From NCBI GenBank assembly GCA_019358855.1, contig JAHHII010000011.1, positions 62,001-126,000 on the forward strand: a stretch of 64,000 nucleotides of DNA, given 5' to 3'. Positions 35,028-44,287 of the stretch are shown here, piece after piece. Source of the stretch: Timaviella obliquedivisa GSE-PSE-MK23-08B (GTDB lineage: Bacteria > Cyanobacteriota > Cyanobacteriia > Elainellales > Elainellaceae). The notes beneath the pieces were generated by a model, which worked only from the letters and a program-made list of their open reading frames with translations, ran no database searches and was not told the DNA's origin. Every line of letters starts with the position of its first letter. Within the stretch, counting starts at the first letter, position 1. The translations under genes were made by a program, and so were the position numbers.

Positions 35028-36074
35028 GTGGGTTTCTTAAATCGCTTCTCATTATCGCGTGACATGGGTATCGATCTCGGTACTGCAAACACGCTCGTTT
35101 ATGTATCTGGCAAAGGCATTGTGCTTCAGGAGCCTTCCGTAGTCGCTATCGACCAGGAAACAAAGGAACCCCTGGCTGTTGGAGAAGATGCCAAGAAAAT
35201 GTTGGGACGAACACCGGGGAATGTCATTGCCCTACGTCCTCTCCGAGATGGAGTCATCGCAGACTTTGACACCGCCGAATTAATGCTCAAGCATTTTATT
35301 CAACGCGTACACGAAGGTCGGGCTTTAGTTTCACCTCGTATTGTCATCGGAATTCCAAGCGGCGTAACTGGCGTTGAGCGTCGGGCCGTTATGGAAGCAG
35401 CTTCTCAAGCTGGGGCAAGAGACGTTTTTTTAATTGATGAACCTGTCGCCGCTGCCATTGGTGCAGGCTTACCGGTTGCTGAGCCGACCGGAAACATGAT
35501 TATTGATATTGGAGGCGGTACGACTGAAGTTGCCGTGCTGAGCTTGCAGGGAACGGTGCTGAGTGAGTCGGTGCGGGTCGCTGGCGATGAGTTGAGCGAG
35601 GCGATCGTCCATTACATGAAAAAGGTTCATAACCTGGTCATTGGAGAACGGACTTCTGAAGAAATTAAAATTTTCGTTGGCTCTGCCTATCCTCTCGACG
35701 ACGACGACGAACTGGTGATGGACGTGAGAGGTTTGCACCTGTTGTCTGGCTTGCCTCGTACCGTGTCTGTGAAGGCTCCTGAAATTCGTGAAGCGATGGC
35801 TGAGCCGCTCTCAGTCATTATTGAAGCCGTAAAGCGGACTTTGGAGCGGACTCCCCCTGAATTGGCTGCCGATATTATCGATCGCGGTATCATGCTGGCA
35901 GGTGGCGGAGCTTTGCTGAAAGGTCTTGATACCCTAATTAGTCATGAAACGGGTATTGTAGTTCACGTTGCGGCAGACCCCTTAAGTTGTGTTGTGCTAG
36001 GGACAGGGCGAGTTCTTGAAAACTTCAAGCAGCTAGAGCGGGTCTTTAGCGGACGTTCTTCTCGCTTTCATTAA
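35028..36074 (+). CDS. mreB: rod shape-determining protein MreB
   Basis: Bacterial actin that guides lateral-wall synthesis. The 348-residue protein has MGIDLGTANTLVYV (phosphate 1), GGIGTT-like IIDIGGGTTEVAVLSL (phosphate 2) and LAGGGALLKGLDTLI (adenosine), in the expected order and spacing. It begins with GTG at 35028, giving MGFLNRFSLSRDMGIDLG, where the N-terminal stretch is amphipathic and probably membrane binding. mreC and mreD follow on the same strand. Confidence 0.97.
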   Translation: MGFLNRFSLSRDMGIDLGTANTLVYVSGKGIVLQEPSVVAIDQETKEPLAVGEDAKKMLGRTPGNVIALRPLRDGVIADFDTAELMLKHFIQRVHEGRALVSPRIVIGIPSGVTGVERRAVMEAASQAGARDVFLIDEPVAAAIGAGLPVAEPTGNMIIDIGGGTTEVAVLSLQGTVLSESVRVAGDELSEAIVHYMKKVHNLVIGERTSEEIKIFVGSAYPLDDDDELVMDVRGLHLLSGLPRTVSVKAPEIREAMAEPLSVIIEAVKRTLERTPPELAADIIDRGIMLAGGGALLKGLDTLISHETGIVVHVAADPLSCVVLGTGRVLENFKQLERVFSGRSSRFH

Positions 36075-36241
36075 GCGATCGGGCACAGAACGAGGCGACT
36101 GACCACTGCTCTACAGCCGATTATTCCTGATCTATCAGCGCCTGACCTAACAGTGCCTGGTTTAACAGCGAATGTTCGGCTAGCTGAGGGCGAAAAGAGC
36201 TTTAATAACTTGGGGCCATATTCAGTCTTTACAGAGTTCGG

Positions 36242-37360
36242 ATGTACGCATTACGTCGTTGGTGGGATCGCAATGGAGTTAAGCTAGGACTGATTAGCCT
36301 AGCAATAGGGAGCGCTTTGCTGATGCGACAAACTCAGGGGGCGCTTGTTTTTGAAACCTACCGTTGGCTGACACAGCCGTTTGTTCGTAATTCGGCGCAA
36401 GTTACTCAGGCAGGAACGCCGAGAGAACGAGAGCTAGAACAACGGTTGGTAGAGCTAGAGAGCCAAAACCGAGAATTGCAAAAGCTGCTTAAATACGTTG
36501 ATAAGCGATCGGATAAAGGCGTTACTGCCCCTGTGATCGGGCGTAGTTCGGATCATTGGTGGCAAGAGATTATTCTGAGTCGGGGCAGCGATGATGGCAT
36601 TCAGCCCGGATTCATCGTTTCAGGTATTGGTGGAATTGTGGGACGAGTTGTAGGAGTAACGCCTCACACCAGCCGAGTTCTGCTTATTAGTGATCCCAGT
36701 AGCAAGGTCGGCGTAACTGTGAGTCGATCGCGTAATATGGGCTACATTCGAGGACAATCGGCAAATCGAGTCATCATGGTCTTTGTTGACAAAGTCCCTG
36801 ATGTTCGCAAAGGCGACGTGATCACGACTTCTGCTCTAAGCCGCTTGTTTCCCTCAGGGTTGCCTGTGGGGATTGTAGAGTCGATTAGCTTTAACAAAAG
36901 TCCAGCACCCGAAGCTGTAATCGAGCTTTCTGCACCAATTAGTCATTTAGAATGGGTTATTGTTAGCCCTAATCCTAAAGTGGCTGAGGCTAGAGCCGTA
37001 GAGGAAGAGGCGACGCAACCACCTGAAAAACCCAGCGGTTTTGAGGAAGATTCGGGTGCCCCTCAAACTCAATTGACCGAATATAACCTTCCTCAAGAAA
37101 GCATCCAACAGTTTCAAAATCGACCCGAAGCCGAGTTGCCTGCGATCGCTCCGCCAGAACCCTCTATATCCCCACAGCCTCCTCCAGAGGCAGAAATTGA
37201 GGCTAGTCCTCCGATGGTGCCAGAAGCAAGTTCGCCTGCCCCAATCGAGGCTTCCCCAATCGAAGAAATGGCTCCCGTAGAAACAATCCCTGTTTTACCT
37301 GCACCCATTGAGGATATCCCGCCCTCTTCAGACACTTTGGAAGGAAGTGATAGTCCTTGA
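36242..37360 (+). CDS. mreC: rod shape-determining protein MreC
   Basis: A 372-residue bitopic protein: one N-terminal membrane segment (LGLISLAIGSALLM), a periplasmic coiled coil (ERELEQRLVELESQNRELQK), and the two beta-barrel domains with APVIGRSSDHWWQ, GGIVGRVVGVTPHTSRVLLI and VITTSALSRLFPSGLPVG. The last 120 residues are a Pro/Glu-rich low-complexity tail, longer than in most MreC proteins and probably disordered in the periplasm. It overlaps the mreD start by 4 nt, so translation is probably coupled. Confidence 0.95.
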   Translation: MYALRRWWDRNGVKLGLISLAIGSALLMRQTQGALVFETYRWLTQPFVRNSAQVTQAGTPRERELEQRLVELESQNRELQKLLKYVDKRSDKGVTAPVIGRSSDHWWQEIILSRGSDDGIQPGFIVSGIGGIVGRVVGVTPHTSRVLLISDPSSKVGVTVSRSRNMGYIRGQSANRVIMVFVDKVPDVRKGDVITTSALSRLFPSGLPVGIVESISFNKSPAPEAVIELSAPISHLEWVIVSPNPKVAEARAVEEEATQPPEKPSGFEEDSGAPQTQLTEYNLPQESIQQFQNRPEAELPAIAPPEPSISPQPPPEAEIEASPPMVPEASSPAPIEASPIEEMAPVETIPVLPAPIEDIPPSSDTLEGSDSP

Positions 37361-37959
37361 TTAATAATTTTACGAAGTTGGAACCCCGGACGCTTCAAAC
37401 CATCAACTGGGCAGTAACGGTAGGTTCAGTCTTTATTTGTTTGCTCATCTTGCCTATGCGACTTCCTGGAATGGAGCTACTATCAGTCAGCCCTAATTGG
37501 TTGCTGATCTGGGTAGTAGCCTGGAGCGTTAAACGGACAGGCTTTGAAGGAGCGATCGCTGGACTGGTTCTAGGTTTAATTCAAGATGGTATGACTTACC
37601 CTAATCCAACTCATGCCGTCAGCTTGGCAGCGGTAGGGTTTTTGACTGCCCGGTTGCAAAAGCAGCGCTATGTCAGAGAAGATTTTATCTCGATCTCCCT
37701 CATTGTCTTCGGCATGGCAATTTTAGCTGCCACTATCACAGCGATTCAGTTTAGCTGGCATAGCCCTGCTGCTTCGACGGAAATGGTGAATCGAACATTA
37801 GGAGAGATTTGGACAAACCACCAACGAATTGCCTTAAGCTCTGCAATTTTAAGCAGTTTGTGGGCACCCGCAGTTTACTACCCGCTTAACCGCTGGTGGG
37901 AAATGGTGGAGACTGTTGTACAGCCGCAGCAAAATAAACTTAAGAACCAAAGCTTTTAA
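37357..37959 (+). CDS. mreD: rod shape-determining protein MreD
   Basis: A 200-residue polytopic membrane protein with about five hydrophobic segments: VGSVFICLLILPMRL, NWLLIWVVAWSV, the GAIAGLVLGLIQDGMT segment characteristic of MreD, LIVFGMAILAATITAIQ, and a last one near the C-terminus. The start is TTG at 37357 inside the mreC stop region (TTGATT), an unusual start typical of translationally coupled genes. It completes mreBCD. Confidence 0.92.
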   Translation: MINNFTKLEPRTLQTINWAVTVGSVFICLLILPMRLPGMELLSVSPNWLLIWVVAWSVKRTGFEGAIAGLVLGLIQDGMTYPNPTHAVSLAAVGFLTARLQKQRYVREDFISISLIVFGMAILAATITAIQFSWHSPAASTEMVNRTLGEIWTNHQRIALSSAILSSLWAPAVYYPLNRWWEMVETVVQPQQNKLKNQSF

Positions 37960-37987
37960 CGTCTACAGGGCATCCAATATTGACCGT

Positions 37988-38812
37988 TTACTTAGAATCC
38001 ACAAGATGGTGGACGGCTGAGAGGAGGTCAGTGTGAATGCACGTGGGCTGAAGTTTTTGTAAATAATTGTGGCTACGAATACCGCAACTGACGGCGATGG
38101 TGGGAATGCTCATCGCTTTACCTGCCAGAACATCAGCTTCAGTGTCGCCCAGCATCCAAGCATGAGCAGGTGAATGATTTGTCCAAGAGAGATGGGCGAT
38201 CGCTTTTCCTAACAATTGAGTTTTGTGATCAGACTGATTACTGTAAGCTGCATTTGAGTCTTGCGTACCCCAAATTTCGCTAAAAATATGAGCTAAGCCA
38301 TAACTTTGCAGCATTTGAGTCGCTTGGACTTGACAGCGCAGAGTAACAAGAACCAAGCGAACGCCTTGTGCCTGGAGAAGTGCCAAAGCCCATCTTACGC
38401 CAGGTTGGAGTTGGTCTTGGTGCAGCAAAGTTGGCTGGTTAACAATTTGGGTTACCCGTTGCAAAAAATGATCAATCTCTTGACCTTGCAGCCCAGAGCG
38501 CATAGCAATTTCTACATCCGGTGTGCGCTCTTGCTTCATTTGCCAAAATTGCTCTTTACTAAGAATGCGAATCGGTAAAGAGATCCCAGCAGTTTGATAG
38601 AAGCTTTGAATTTCAGCGAGTCCAAGTTGATAGGTACTGTAGTAGCGGTCTGAAACATCAACAATAGGGCCGTCGAAGTCGCAGAAAAGTGTTACAGGTG
38701 AAGAGGATCGGTAATCATGGGAGGGAGCAGATGCATGACTCCTGACAAATACCTCAGAGCGATCGCCACACAAGGCAGAACTATCTGATTCAAAAGCGAT
38801 AACACAAGTCAT
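37988..38812 (-). CDS. HAD superfamily hydrolase
   Basis: A 274-residue HAD-type phosphatase. Motif I is LFCDFDGPIVDVSD (nucleophile Asp and second Asp), motif II is the VLVTLRCQ strand, and motif IV is AWMLGDTEADVLAG with the Mg-binding Asp residues. A helical cap lies between motifs I and II. The first 40 residues before motif I are unusual for the family and polar; the true start may lie at an internal codon. No substrate can be named. It is convergent with mreD. Confidence 0.85.
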   Translation of the reverse strand: MTCVIAFESDSSALCGDRSEVFVRSHASAPSHDYRSSSPVTLFCDFDGPIVDVSDRYYSTYQLGLAEIQSFYQTAGISLPIRILSKEQFWQMKQERTPDVEIAMRSGLQGQEIDHFLQRVTQIVNQPTLLHQDQLQPGVRWALALLQAQGVRLVLVTLRCQVQATQMLQSYGLAHIFSEIWGTQDSNAAYSNQSDHKTQLLGKAIAHLSWTNHSPAHAWMLGDTEADVLAGKAMSIPTIAVSCGIRSHNYLQKLQPTCIHTDLLSAVHHLVDSK

Positions 38813-38934
38813 AGATTAGTAGGCTGCGTCAATATATTGCGAAATGTTTACTAACACTAACAGTTATTTATATAAGTCGTCAAGAAGAGAAATATTTTTT
38901 ATATTAGCAATTCTTATGAGATTATTACCCAAAC

Positions 38935-38984
38935 AACCCGCTCTAAAGTGCCCAGCATCTCTGGCATATCCTCTAGAGCAGGTT
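38935..38984 (-). terminator. long hairpin downstream of the COG0523 GTPase gene
   Basis: On the minus strand AACCTGCTCTAGAG pairs with CTTTAGAGCGGGTT (38971-38984 with 38935-38948), with an inner stem TGCCAG/CTGGGCA. It lies just past the stop codon of the COG0523 gene, so it is probably a terminator or 3'-end stabiliser, although the T-run after it is poor. Confidence 0.5.
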
Positions 38985-39008
38985 AGTTTAAATCGTTAGC
39001 CGTTACCT

Positions 39009-40190
39009 TTATTTGCCGAAACCACGCCCTCGATGGGTTGAGGGCAGGCAAATACAGTCATTTAGCTGAGCTTTGATCTGCTCATGATTTAGTTCTTGCC
39101 CAATCAAAACTAGTTGATTTTTGGGCGTACTCGTCCACTCGGTATCATCCAGCGAGAATCGTTTACCGCTAAGGTGAAAGACATGACGTTTGGGGCTTTC
39201 GTCAAACCAAAGAATGCCTTTGGCACGAAAGACCGTAGCTGGAAGTTGGTGGTCTAGGAATTGTTGGAATTTTTTAATAGAGAGAGGGCGATCGCTCTGA
39301 AATGACAAAGACGTGAATCCATCTACTTCTAAATGATTGGAGTGATGGTGCTGCTCGTGGTCGTGGTCATGCTCACAATGTCCATGATCATGATCGAACG
39401 CTGCATGGTCGTGCTCATCAGGCTTCTCAGTAGGGTGGTCATGATGATCATGGGCGTGATCATCATGGGCGTGATCATCATGATCATCATGACCCTTTTC
39501 CTCGGAAGTATAGTACTTATCCGATTCAAACAATCCCACGCTCAGAACCAAAGGCAGCGGCACTTTAGACTGCGTAGTACGAAGAATTCTTGCCCCTTCC
39601 TTAATATCTCTGATCTTGAGTTCAAGAGAGTCTAAATCAGCCTCATCCACCAAATCAGTCTTATTGAGCAGAATAATATCGCCGTAGAGGATTTGATTGT
39701 ATGCAGCTTCACTGTTAAACAAATCAACGCTGTAATTTTCGGCATCGACTAGCGTGACAATGGAATCGAGGCGAGTTAAATCTCGGAGTTCGGTTCCCAA
39801 GAAAGTCAGCGCGACAGGCAGAGGATCAGCCAAGCCCGTGGTTTCTACTACCAAGTAATCAATCTTGTCCGATCGCTCCAACACTCGATACACGGCTTCC
39901 ATAAGGTCATTATTAATGGTGCAACAAATGCAGCCATTGCTGAGTTCCACCATATTCTCGTCGCTGTTCTCGGTCGTAATTAGCAGTTCATTGTCAATAC
40001 CAATTTCGCCAAACTCGTTGACCAAAACTGCGGTTTTGATGCCGTCTTGGTTACTCAGAATATGATTGAGGAGAGTGGTTTTTCCACTGCCTAGGAAGCC
40101 TGTAATGATAGTGACGGGCAGCCCTTTTTTAGCGTCGTCCATGGGGCTGGGGGTTGGGGTAGAACGGTTGGGGGTAACTGCTGATGTCAT
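39009..40190 (-). CDS. COG0523 (CobW/Zng-type) GTPase metallochaperone with His-rich insert
   Basis: A 393-residue G3E GTPase. Walker A is GFLGSGKT (31-38), the metal-binding CxCC motif is GCICC (86-90), and the guanine motif is NKTD (176-179). A striking insert at 234-286 holds 21 His with Asp, in runs such as HDDHDDHAHDDH and HDHHDH, which should bind several metal ions. The CobW C-terminal domain follows (FRAKGILWFDESPKRHVFHL). Relatives deliver zinc, cobalt or iron to client enzymes; the His-rich insert suits zinc or nickel buffering. ATG 40190 is preferred over 40235. No Zur or cobalamin box was recognised upstream. Confidence 0.92.
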   Translation of the reverse strand: MTSAVTPNRSTPTPSPMDDAKKGLPVTIITGFLGSGKTTLLNHILSNQDGIKTAVLVNEFGEIGIDNELLITTENSDENMVELSNGCICCTINNDLMEAVYRVLERSDKIDYLVVETTGLADPLPVALTFLGTELRDLTRLDSIVTLVDAENYSVDLFNSEAAYNQILYGDIILLNKTDLVDEADLDSLELKIRDIKEGARILRTTQSKVPLPLVLSVGLFESDKYYTSEEKGHDDHDDHAHDDHAHDHHDHPTEKPDEHDHAAFDHDHGHCEHDHDHEQHHHSNHLEVDGFTSLSFQSDRPLSIKKFQQFLDHQLPATVFRAKGILWFDESPKRHVFHLSGKRFSLDDTEWTSTPKNQLVLIGQELNHEQIKAQLNDCICLPSTHRGRGFGK

Positions 40191-40342
40191 GGTGCGCAGT
40201 GGGTAGGGTTCAGGATATATAGTTAAAGATTGCAATTAAGCAGCAATGTCTAGATTCAAGTCTAGATTGCTTATTGTAGCGTTTGAGATTGATTCCTATG
40301 ATCACTTAAGTTTTTCAAGTCGTTGTGCTTGCCTTTATTGCC

Positions 40343-41833
40343 ATGACCCTATCGCTTTACAACACGCTAACCCGCCGCAAGGAACCTTTCGAGCCTTTAG
40401 AACCAGGCAAAGTGAAGATGTATTATTGCGGAGTAACGGTGTATGACTATTGCCATTTGGGTCATGCCAGAGCCTGCATTATTTGGGATGTGGCACGGCG
40501 ATATTTGCGCTGGCGGGGCTACGAGGTTAGGTATGTACAGAACTTTACAGATATTGATGACAAGATTCTGAACCGCGCTAAGAAAGAAGGCTCTTCTATG
40601 GAAGCAGTGGCAGAGCACTACATTCAGGCATATTTTGAGGATATGGCGCGGCTGAATGTGATGGAGGCAGATGAGTACCCGCGCGCGACCCATACGCTAG
40701 ACGGCATTAAGCGGTTAATTCATGAGCTAGAGCAGAAGGGATATGCTTACCCAGCGGCGGGAGACGTTTATTACTCAGTGCGATCGTTTGCGGAGTATGG
40801 CAAGTTGTCGGGGCGGAAGCTGGACGATATGCAGGCAGGCGCGAGTGGACGCTTAGATGGGGAAGACCCAGAAGTGAGCCGGAAGCGTGACCCGTTTGAC
40901 TTTGCGCTGTGGAAAGGGTCTAAGCCAGGAGAGCCTGCCTGGGATTCACCCTGGGGAGCGGGTCGTCCGGGGTGGCATATTGAGTGTTCGGCAATGGTGC
41001 GCGATCGCCTGGGCGATACGATCGACATTCATGCAGGTGGCACGGATCTAGTCTTTCCTCACCACGAAAATGAAATTGCCCAATCAGAAGCGGTCACAGA
41101 GAAACCATTGGCGCGGTACTGGATGCATAACGGCATGGTGAATGTAAACGGTGAAAAAATGTCTAAATCCTTGGGCAACTTCACGACCATTCGCCGACTT
41201 TTAGATTCTGGGTCAGACCCAATGGCGCTCAGGCTATTTATTTTGCAAGCCCAGTACCGCAAGCCCCTGGACTTTACCGAAGCCGCGATCGCTTCTGCCC
41301 AAAATAGCTGGAGCACCCTTAAAGAAGGACTGCTTTTTGGCTATCAACAGGGTCAAAAACTGGATTGGACAGACACGCAAGATCTTTCGTTTGGCGATCC
41401 TGCTGCTATGAGAATTGCCATGGACAGTGAATTGGTTCAGCGCTTCCAGACAGCAATGGATAACGACTTGAACACGCCTGGCGGGGTAGCAGTTTTATTT
41501 GAATTGGCAAAAGATTTGCAACGAGAAGGCAATATTCTGACTCATGGAGGCAAGACGGCGACTGAGCCCCAGGCGTTGAGGCAGCAGTGGCAGATGCTAG
41601 TCTGCTTGGCGCAAGTTTTAGGGCTGGAAGCGAAACCTGAGGCAGAGGAGCAGTCTGGCGATCGCTCAGGTGCGCTGTCGGATGCAGAAATTGACGCAAA
41701 GATTCAGGCGCGGAATCACGCGAAGCAGACAAAGAATTTTGTCGAAGCCGATCGCATTCGGGACGAGCTAAAAGACAATGGGGTAACGCTCATCGACAAA
41801 CCAGGGAGCGTAACGGATTGGCATCGCAGCTAG
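40343..41833 (+). CDS. cysS: cysteinyl-tRNA synthetase CysS
   Basis: Charges tRNA-Cys. The 496-residue class I synthetase has the HIGH motif in [15 protein letters not shown] and KMSKS in [11 protein letters not shown], the zinc-binding Cys in [10 protein letters not shown] with further ligands CSAMVR and PHHENE, and the DALR/anticodon-binding end. The start is ATG 40343, not the upstream TTG. It is followed 12 bp later by the channel gene. Confidence 0.97.
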   Translation: MTLSLYNTLTRRKEPFEPLEPGKVKMYYCGVTVYDYCHLGHARACIIWDVARRYLRWRGYEVRYVQNFTDIDDKILNRAKKEGSSMEAVAEHYIQAYFEDMARLNVMEADEYPRATHTLDGIKRLIHELEQKGYAYPAAGDVYYSVRSFAEYGKLSGRKLDDMQAGASGRLDGEDPEVSRKRDPFDFALWKGSKPGEPAWDSPWGAGRPGWHIECSAMVRDRLGDTIDIHAGGTDLVFPHHENEIAQSEAVTEKPLARYWMHNGMVNVNGEKMSKSLGNFTTIRRLLDSGSDPMALRLFILQAQYRKPLDFTEAAIASAQNSWSTLKEGLLFGYQQGQKLDWTDTQDLSFGDPAAMRIAMDSELVQRFQTAMDNDLNTPGGVAVLFELAKDLQREGNILTHGGKTATEPQALRQQWQMLVCLAQVLGLEAKPEAEEQSGDRSGALSDAEIDAKIQARNHAKQTKNFVEADRIRDELKDNGVTLIDKPGSVTDWHRS

Positions 41834-41845
41834 GCTGGCTCCATC

Positions 41846-44287
41846 ATGACTCCAACAAACCTGTTAGAACTGTGCCGAAATGGCGATCCTAGCGCGATCG
41901 CCACGCTCCTCAATAGAGGACTTCAAGGCAAAAATGCCACTGCTAGTGCCGACTGGCAAGGAGATCAACTCAACGTTCGCCTCAAAGCTGATACGCTACC
42001 GAGTCAAACCGGACTCTTAGCTCTTGTGCATCGCACCCTGAAAACCCTGCAAGTTGAAGCAGTAGAAACTTTGCGGGTCTATGCCTACGAAGCCAACAAT
42101 CCAGTTCCCGTCTGGATGTATCAGATGGATCTGAGAGAAAGTATTGAGCAAGACAGTGAAGAAGGGGATCCGTTAAGCGATCTGTCTGCCTCGCCAACTT
42201 CATCCACTGCTTCTAAAGCCTCGCTCGATCGCTTCCTCGTCTGCGGTTTAGGAGGACTAGGGCAATACTGCGTCTACAGCCTCAAACGATTTGCATTGCG
42301 GGAGTTTGAAATTCGGGTGACGGCGATCGAGAAGTTTGCCACCCAGGAGTGGGAAGTTCAGGACTTGCCCAGTTTGCTTGATGAACCTGCCATTATTGGC
42401 GACTGCCGGGATGATCAGGTGCTGCTGAGGGCAGGCATACAGGACTGTCGGGCAGTGTTGCTGGTCACCAACGACGAGAGCGTCAACATTGAAGCAGCGA
42501 TCGCCGCCCGTCGGCTCAACCCTAAAGTCCGTCTGATTGTTCGTTCCGCTCGCCAAAGCTTAAACCAACTTTTGAAACAGCAATTGGGCGATTTTTTGAC
42601 GTTTGAGCCAACTGAGCTACCTGCAAATGCTTTTACGCTGGCGGGGTTAGGAGCCGGAATTCTAGGCTTTTTTGACATTGGCGATCGCCGATTACAAGTC
42701 GTAGAGCAACGAGTCGAACCCCACGATCGTCGCTTCGATGGGTTTTCAGCAAATTCATTGCTGCATGAACAGAAGTATCGTTTGCTCAGTCATATTCCTG
42801 CCAACCTGACAGTTACGAATCGCACCTCATCAAACCGTGCTTTTTATAAATGGCGAGCAGGCACTCAGGTTAGAGCCGGCGATACGGTGACTTATATTGA
42901 ACTCATTGATCAAAGCAAATCACCGATTGAATTGACGGTGCCAGAAAATAATTGGCGATCGCTCTGGCAAAAAATTCAGGAAACAGGAGGTTTGGGGGGC
43001 AGCCTTGCTTTGCTCTGGCGCTGGATACAGGCAAAACAGACTCGCCTAGTAGTAGGAGTAGGGCTGACCACCTCGCTGCTTTTATGGATCTTGGGCACCG
43101 TTATTCTTAAAAGCAACATTCCAGGAATGACCTGGGAAAGAGCAATTTCGTCAGGAGCCATTTTGCTACTCGGAGGCTACGGCGATTTATTTGGAGGGCT
43201 GACAGAAGAAGTGGCAGTTCCAAGCTGGGTGCCGTTGGTTTGCCTGCTCATCACTGCTATTAGCCTCCTATTTATTTTGGGAGTATTTGGTTTAATCACT
43301 GATACCTTAATCAGTTCTCGCTTCAGTTTCCTCAGAAAACGTCCGCCCATTCCAAAGCGAAACCACATTGTTTTAGTTGGCTTTGGCAGAGTGGGACAAC
43401 GCATTGCAGCAGTGCTGAAGGAGTTTAAGCAGCCGTTTGTGGCGATCGCAGAGCAACTAGACGACCCTCACCTACAAACCCAAATGCCGCTCCTGGTGGG
43501 CAATCCTCTCACCGAACTTGCCCGCACCAACTTTGCCACCGCCAAAAGTGTCATTGTGGTCACCGAAGACCAAATGCTGAACCTAGAAGTTGCTTTGTTA
43601 GCCCGCAATGCTGCTCAGCAGATTCATCGCAACATTGGCTTAGTAGTTCGCACCTACGAGCAACGCTTCAGCAATAACCTAAGCGACCTGCTGCCCGATG
43701 CCAAAACACTCACTGCCTACGCCCTTTCCGCAGAAGCCTTTGCCAGTGCAGCATTTGGCGAAAATATTCTGGGGTTATTTCGGCTCAATCATCAGACAAT
43801 TTTGGTCACAGAATATCGGGTAGGAACAGCAGATACGCTAGTGAACAAAACTCTGGCTCAAGTCGCGTATGGCTACGGCGTTGTGCCTGTCTACCATCAA
43901 ACAGTCCAAGTCACACCTCCCACCGCGTATGACCCCGATAAGTTTTTGCTGCCGCCGGATGAGCGGTTGTTGACGGAGGGCGATCGCCTGGTCATTCTCT
44001 CTTCTATCAATGGATTGCGCCGCATTGAGCATGGAGACATGCTGCCATCCCAACGCTGGCGGTTAGCCATAGCGCGCGCGCTTAAGCCTGGAGATGTTTT
44101 TGATTGCAGCAGCCTATTGTTTAGGCTTTCAAGCTGCACTTTAGAACAGGCAAGAAGTTTTATGGCGAATCTTCCCGGCTCGATGGAACTGGATCTTTAT
44201 TCTCATCAGGCGTACCGACTTGAAGAAGAGCTAGGGAGACAGGTACCCGTCCAGTTAGAGGCGATCGCTCAAGAACAAAGCACCTAA
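41846..44287 (+). CDS. potassium-channel-like protein with NAD-binding RCK domains on both sides of a 2-TM pore
   Basis: An 813-residue protein. An N-terminal RCK/TrkA-N-like domain starts at LVCGLGGLGQYCVYSL (134-140 for GLGGLGQ). Next is TM1 (LVVGVGLTTSLLLWILGTVIL), a pore loop with the K+ selectivity-filter sequence GGYGD at 443-447, and TM2 (LVCLLITAISLLFILGVFGL). A second RCK domain starts at HIVLVGFGRVGQRIA, and a TrkA-C-like segment and C-terminal helical region follow. This resembles bacterial two-TM K+ channels gated by RCK domains, but having one RCK before the pore and one after is less usual. Conductance and ligand are unproven. It overlaps the convergent ABC ATPase gene by 4 nt. 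Confidence 0.85.
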   Translation: MTPTNLLELCRNGDPSAIATLLNRGLQGKNATASADWQGDQLNVRLKADTLPSQTGLLALVHRTLKTLQVEAVETLRVYAYEANNPVPVWMYQMDLRESIEQDSEEGDPLSDLSASPTSSTASKASLDRFLVCGLGGLGQYCVYSLKRFALREFEIRVTAIEKFATQEWEVQDLPSLLDEPAIIGDCRDDQVLLRAGIQDCRAVLLVTNDESVNIEAAIAARRLNPKVRLIVRSARQSLNQLLKQQLGDFLTFEPTELPANAFTLAGLGAGILGFFDIGDRRLQVVEQRVEPHDRRFDGFSANSLLHEQKYRLLSHIPANLTVTNRTSSNRAFYKWRAGTQVRAGDTVTYIELIDQSKSPIELTVPENNWRSLWQKIQETGGLGGSLALLWRWIQAKQTRLVVGVGLTTSLLLWILGTVILKSNIPGMTWERAISSGAILLLGGYGDLFGGLTEEVAVPSWVPLVCLLITAISLLFILGVFGLITDTLISSRFSFLRKRPPIPKRNHIVLVGFGRVGQRIAAVLKEFKQPFVAIAEQLDDPHLQTQMPLLVGNPLTELARTNFATAKSVIVVTEDQMLNLEVALLARNAAQQIHRNIGLVVRTYEQRFSNNLSDLLPDAKTLTAYALSAEAFASAAFGENILGLFRLNHQTILVTEYRVGTADTLVNKTLAQVAYGYGVVPVYHQTVQVTPPTAYDPDKFLLPPDERLLTEGDRLVILSSINGLRRIEHGDMLPSQRWRLAIARALKPGDVFDCSSLLFRLSSCTLEQARSFMANLPGSMELDLYSHQAYRLEEELGRQVPVQLEAIAQEQST

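Noticed and set aside
39333-39635. An open frame opposite the His-rich part of the COG0523 gene
   Set aside because: It is the antisense shadow of a low-complexity region; the translation is a run of Met, Ile and Val.
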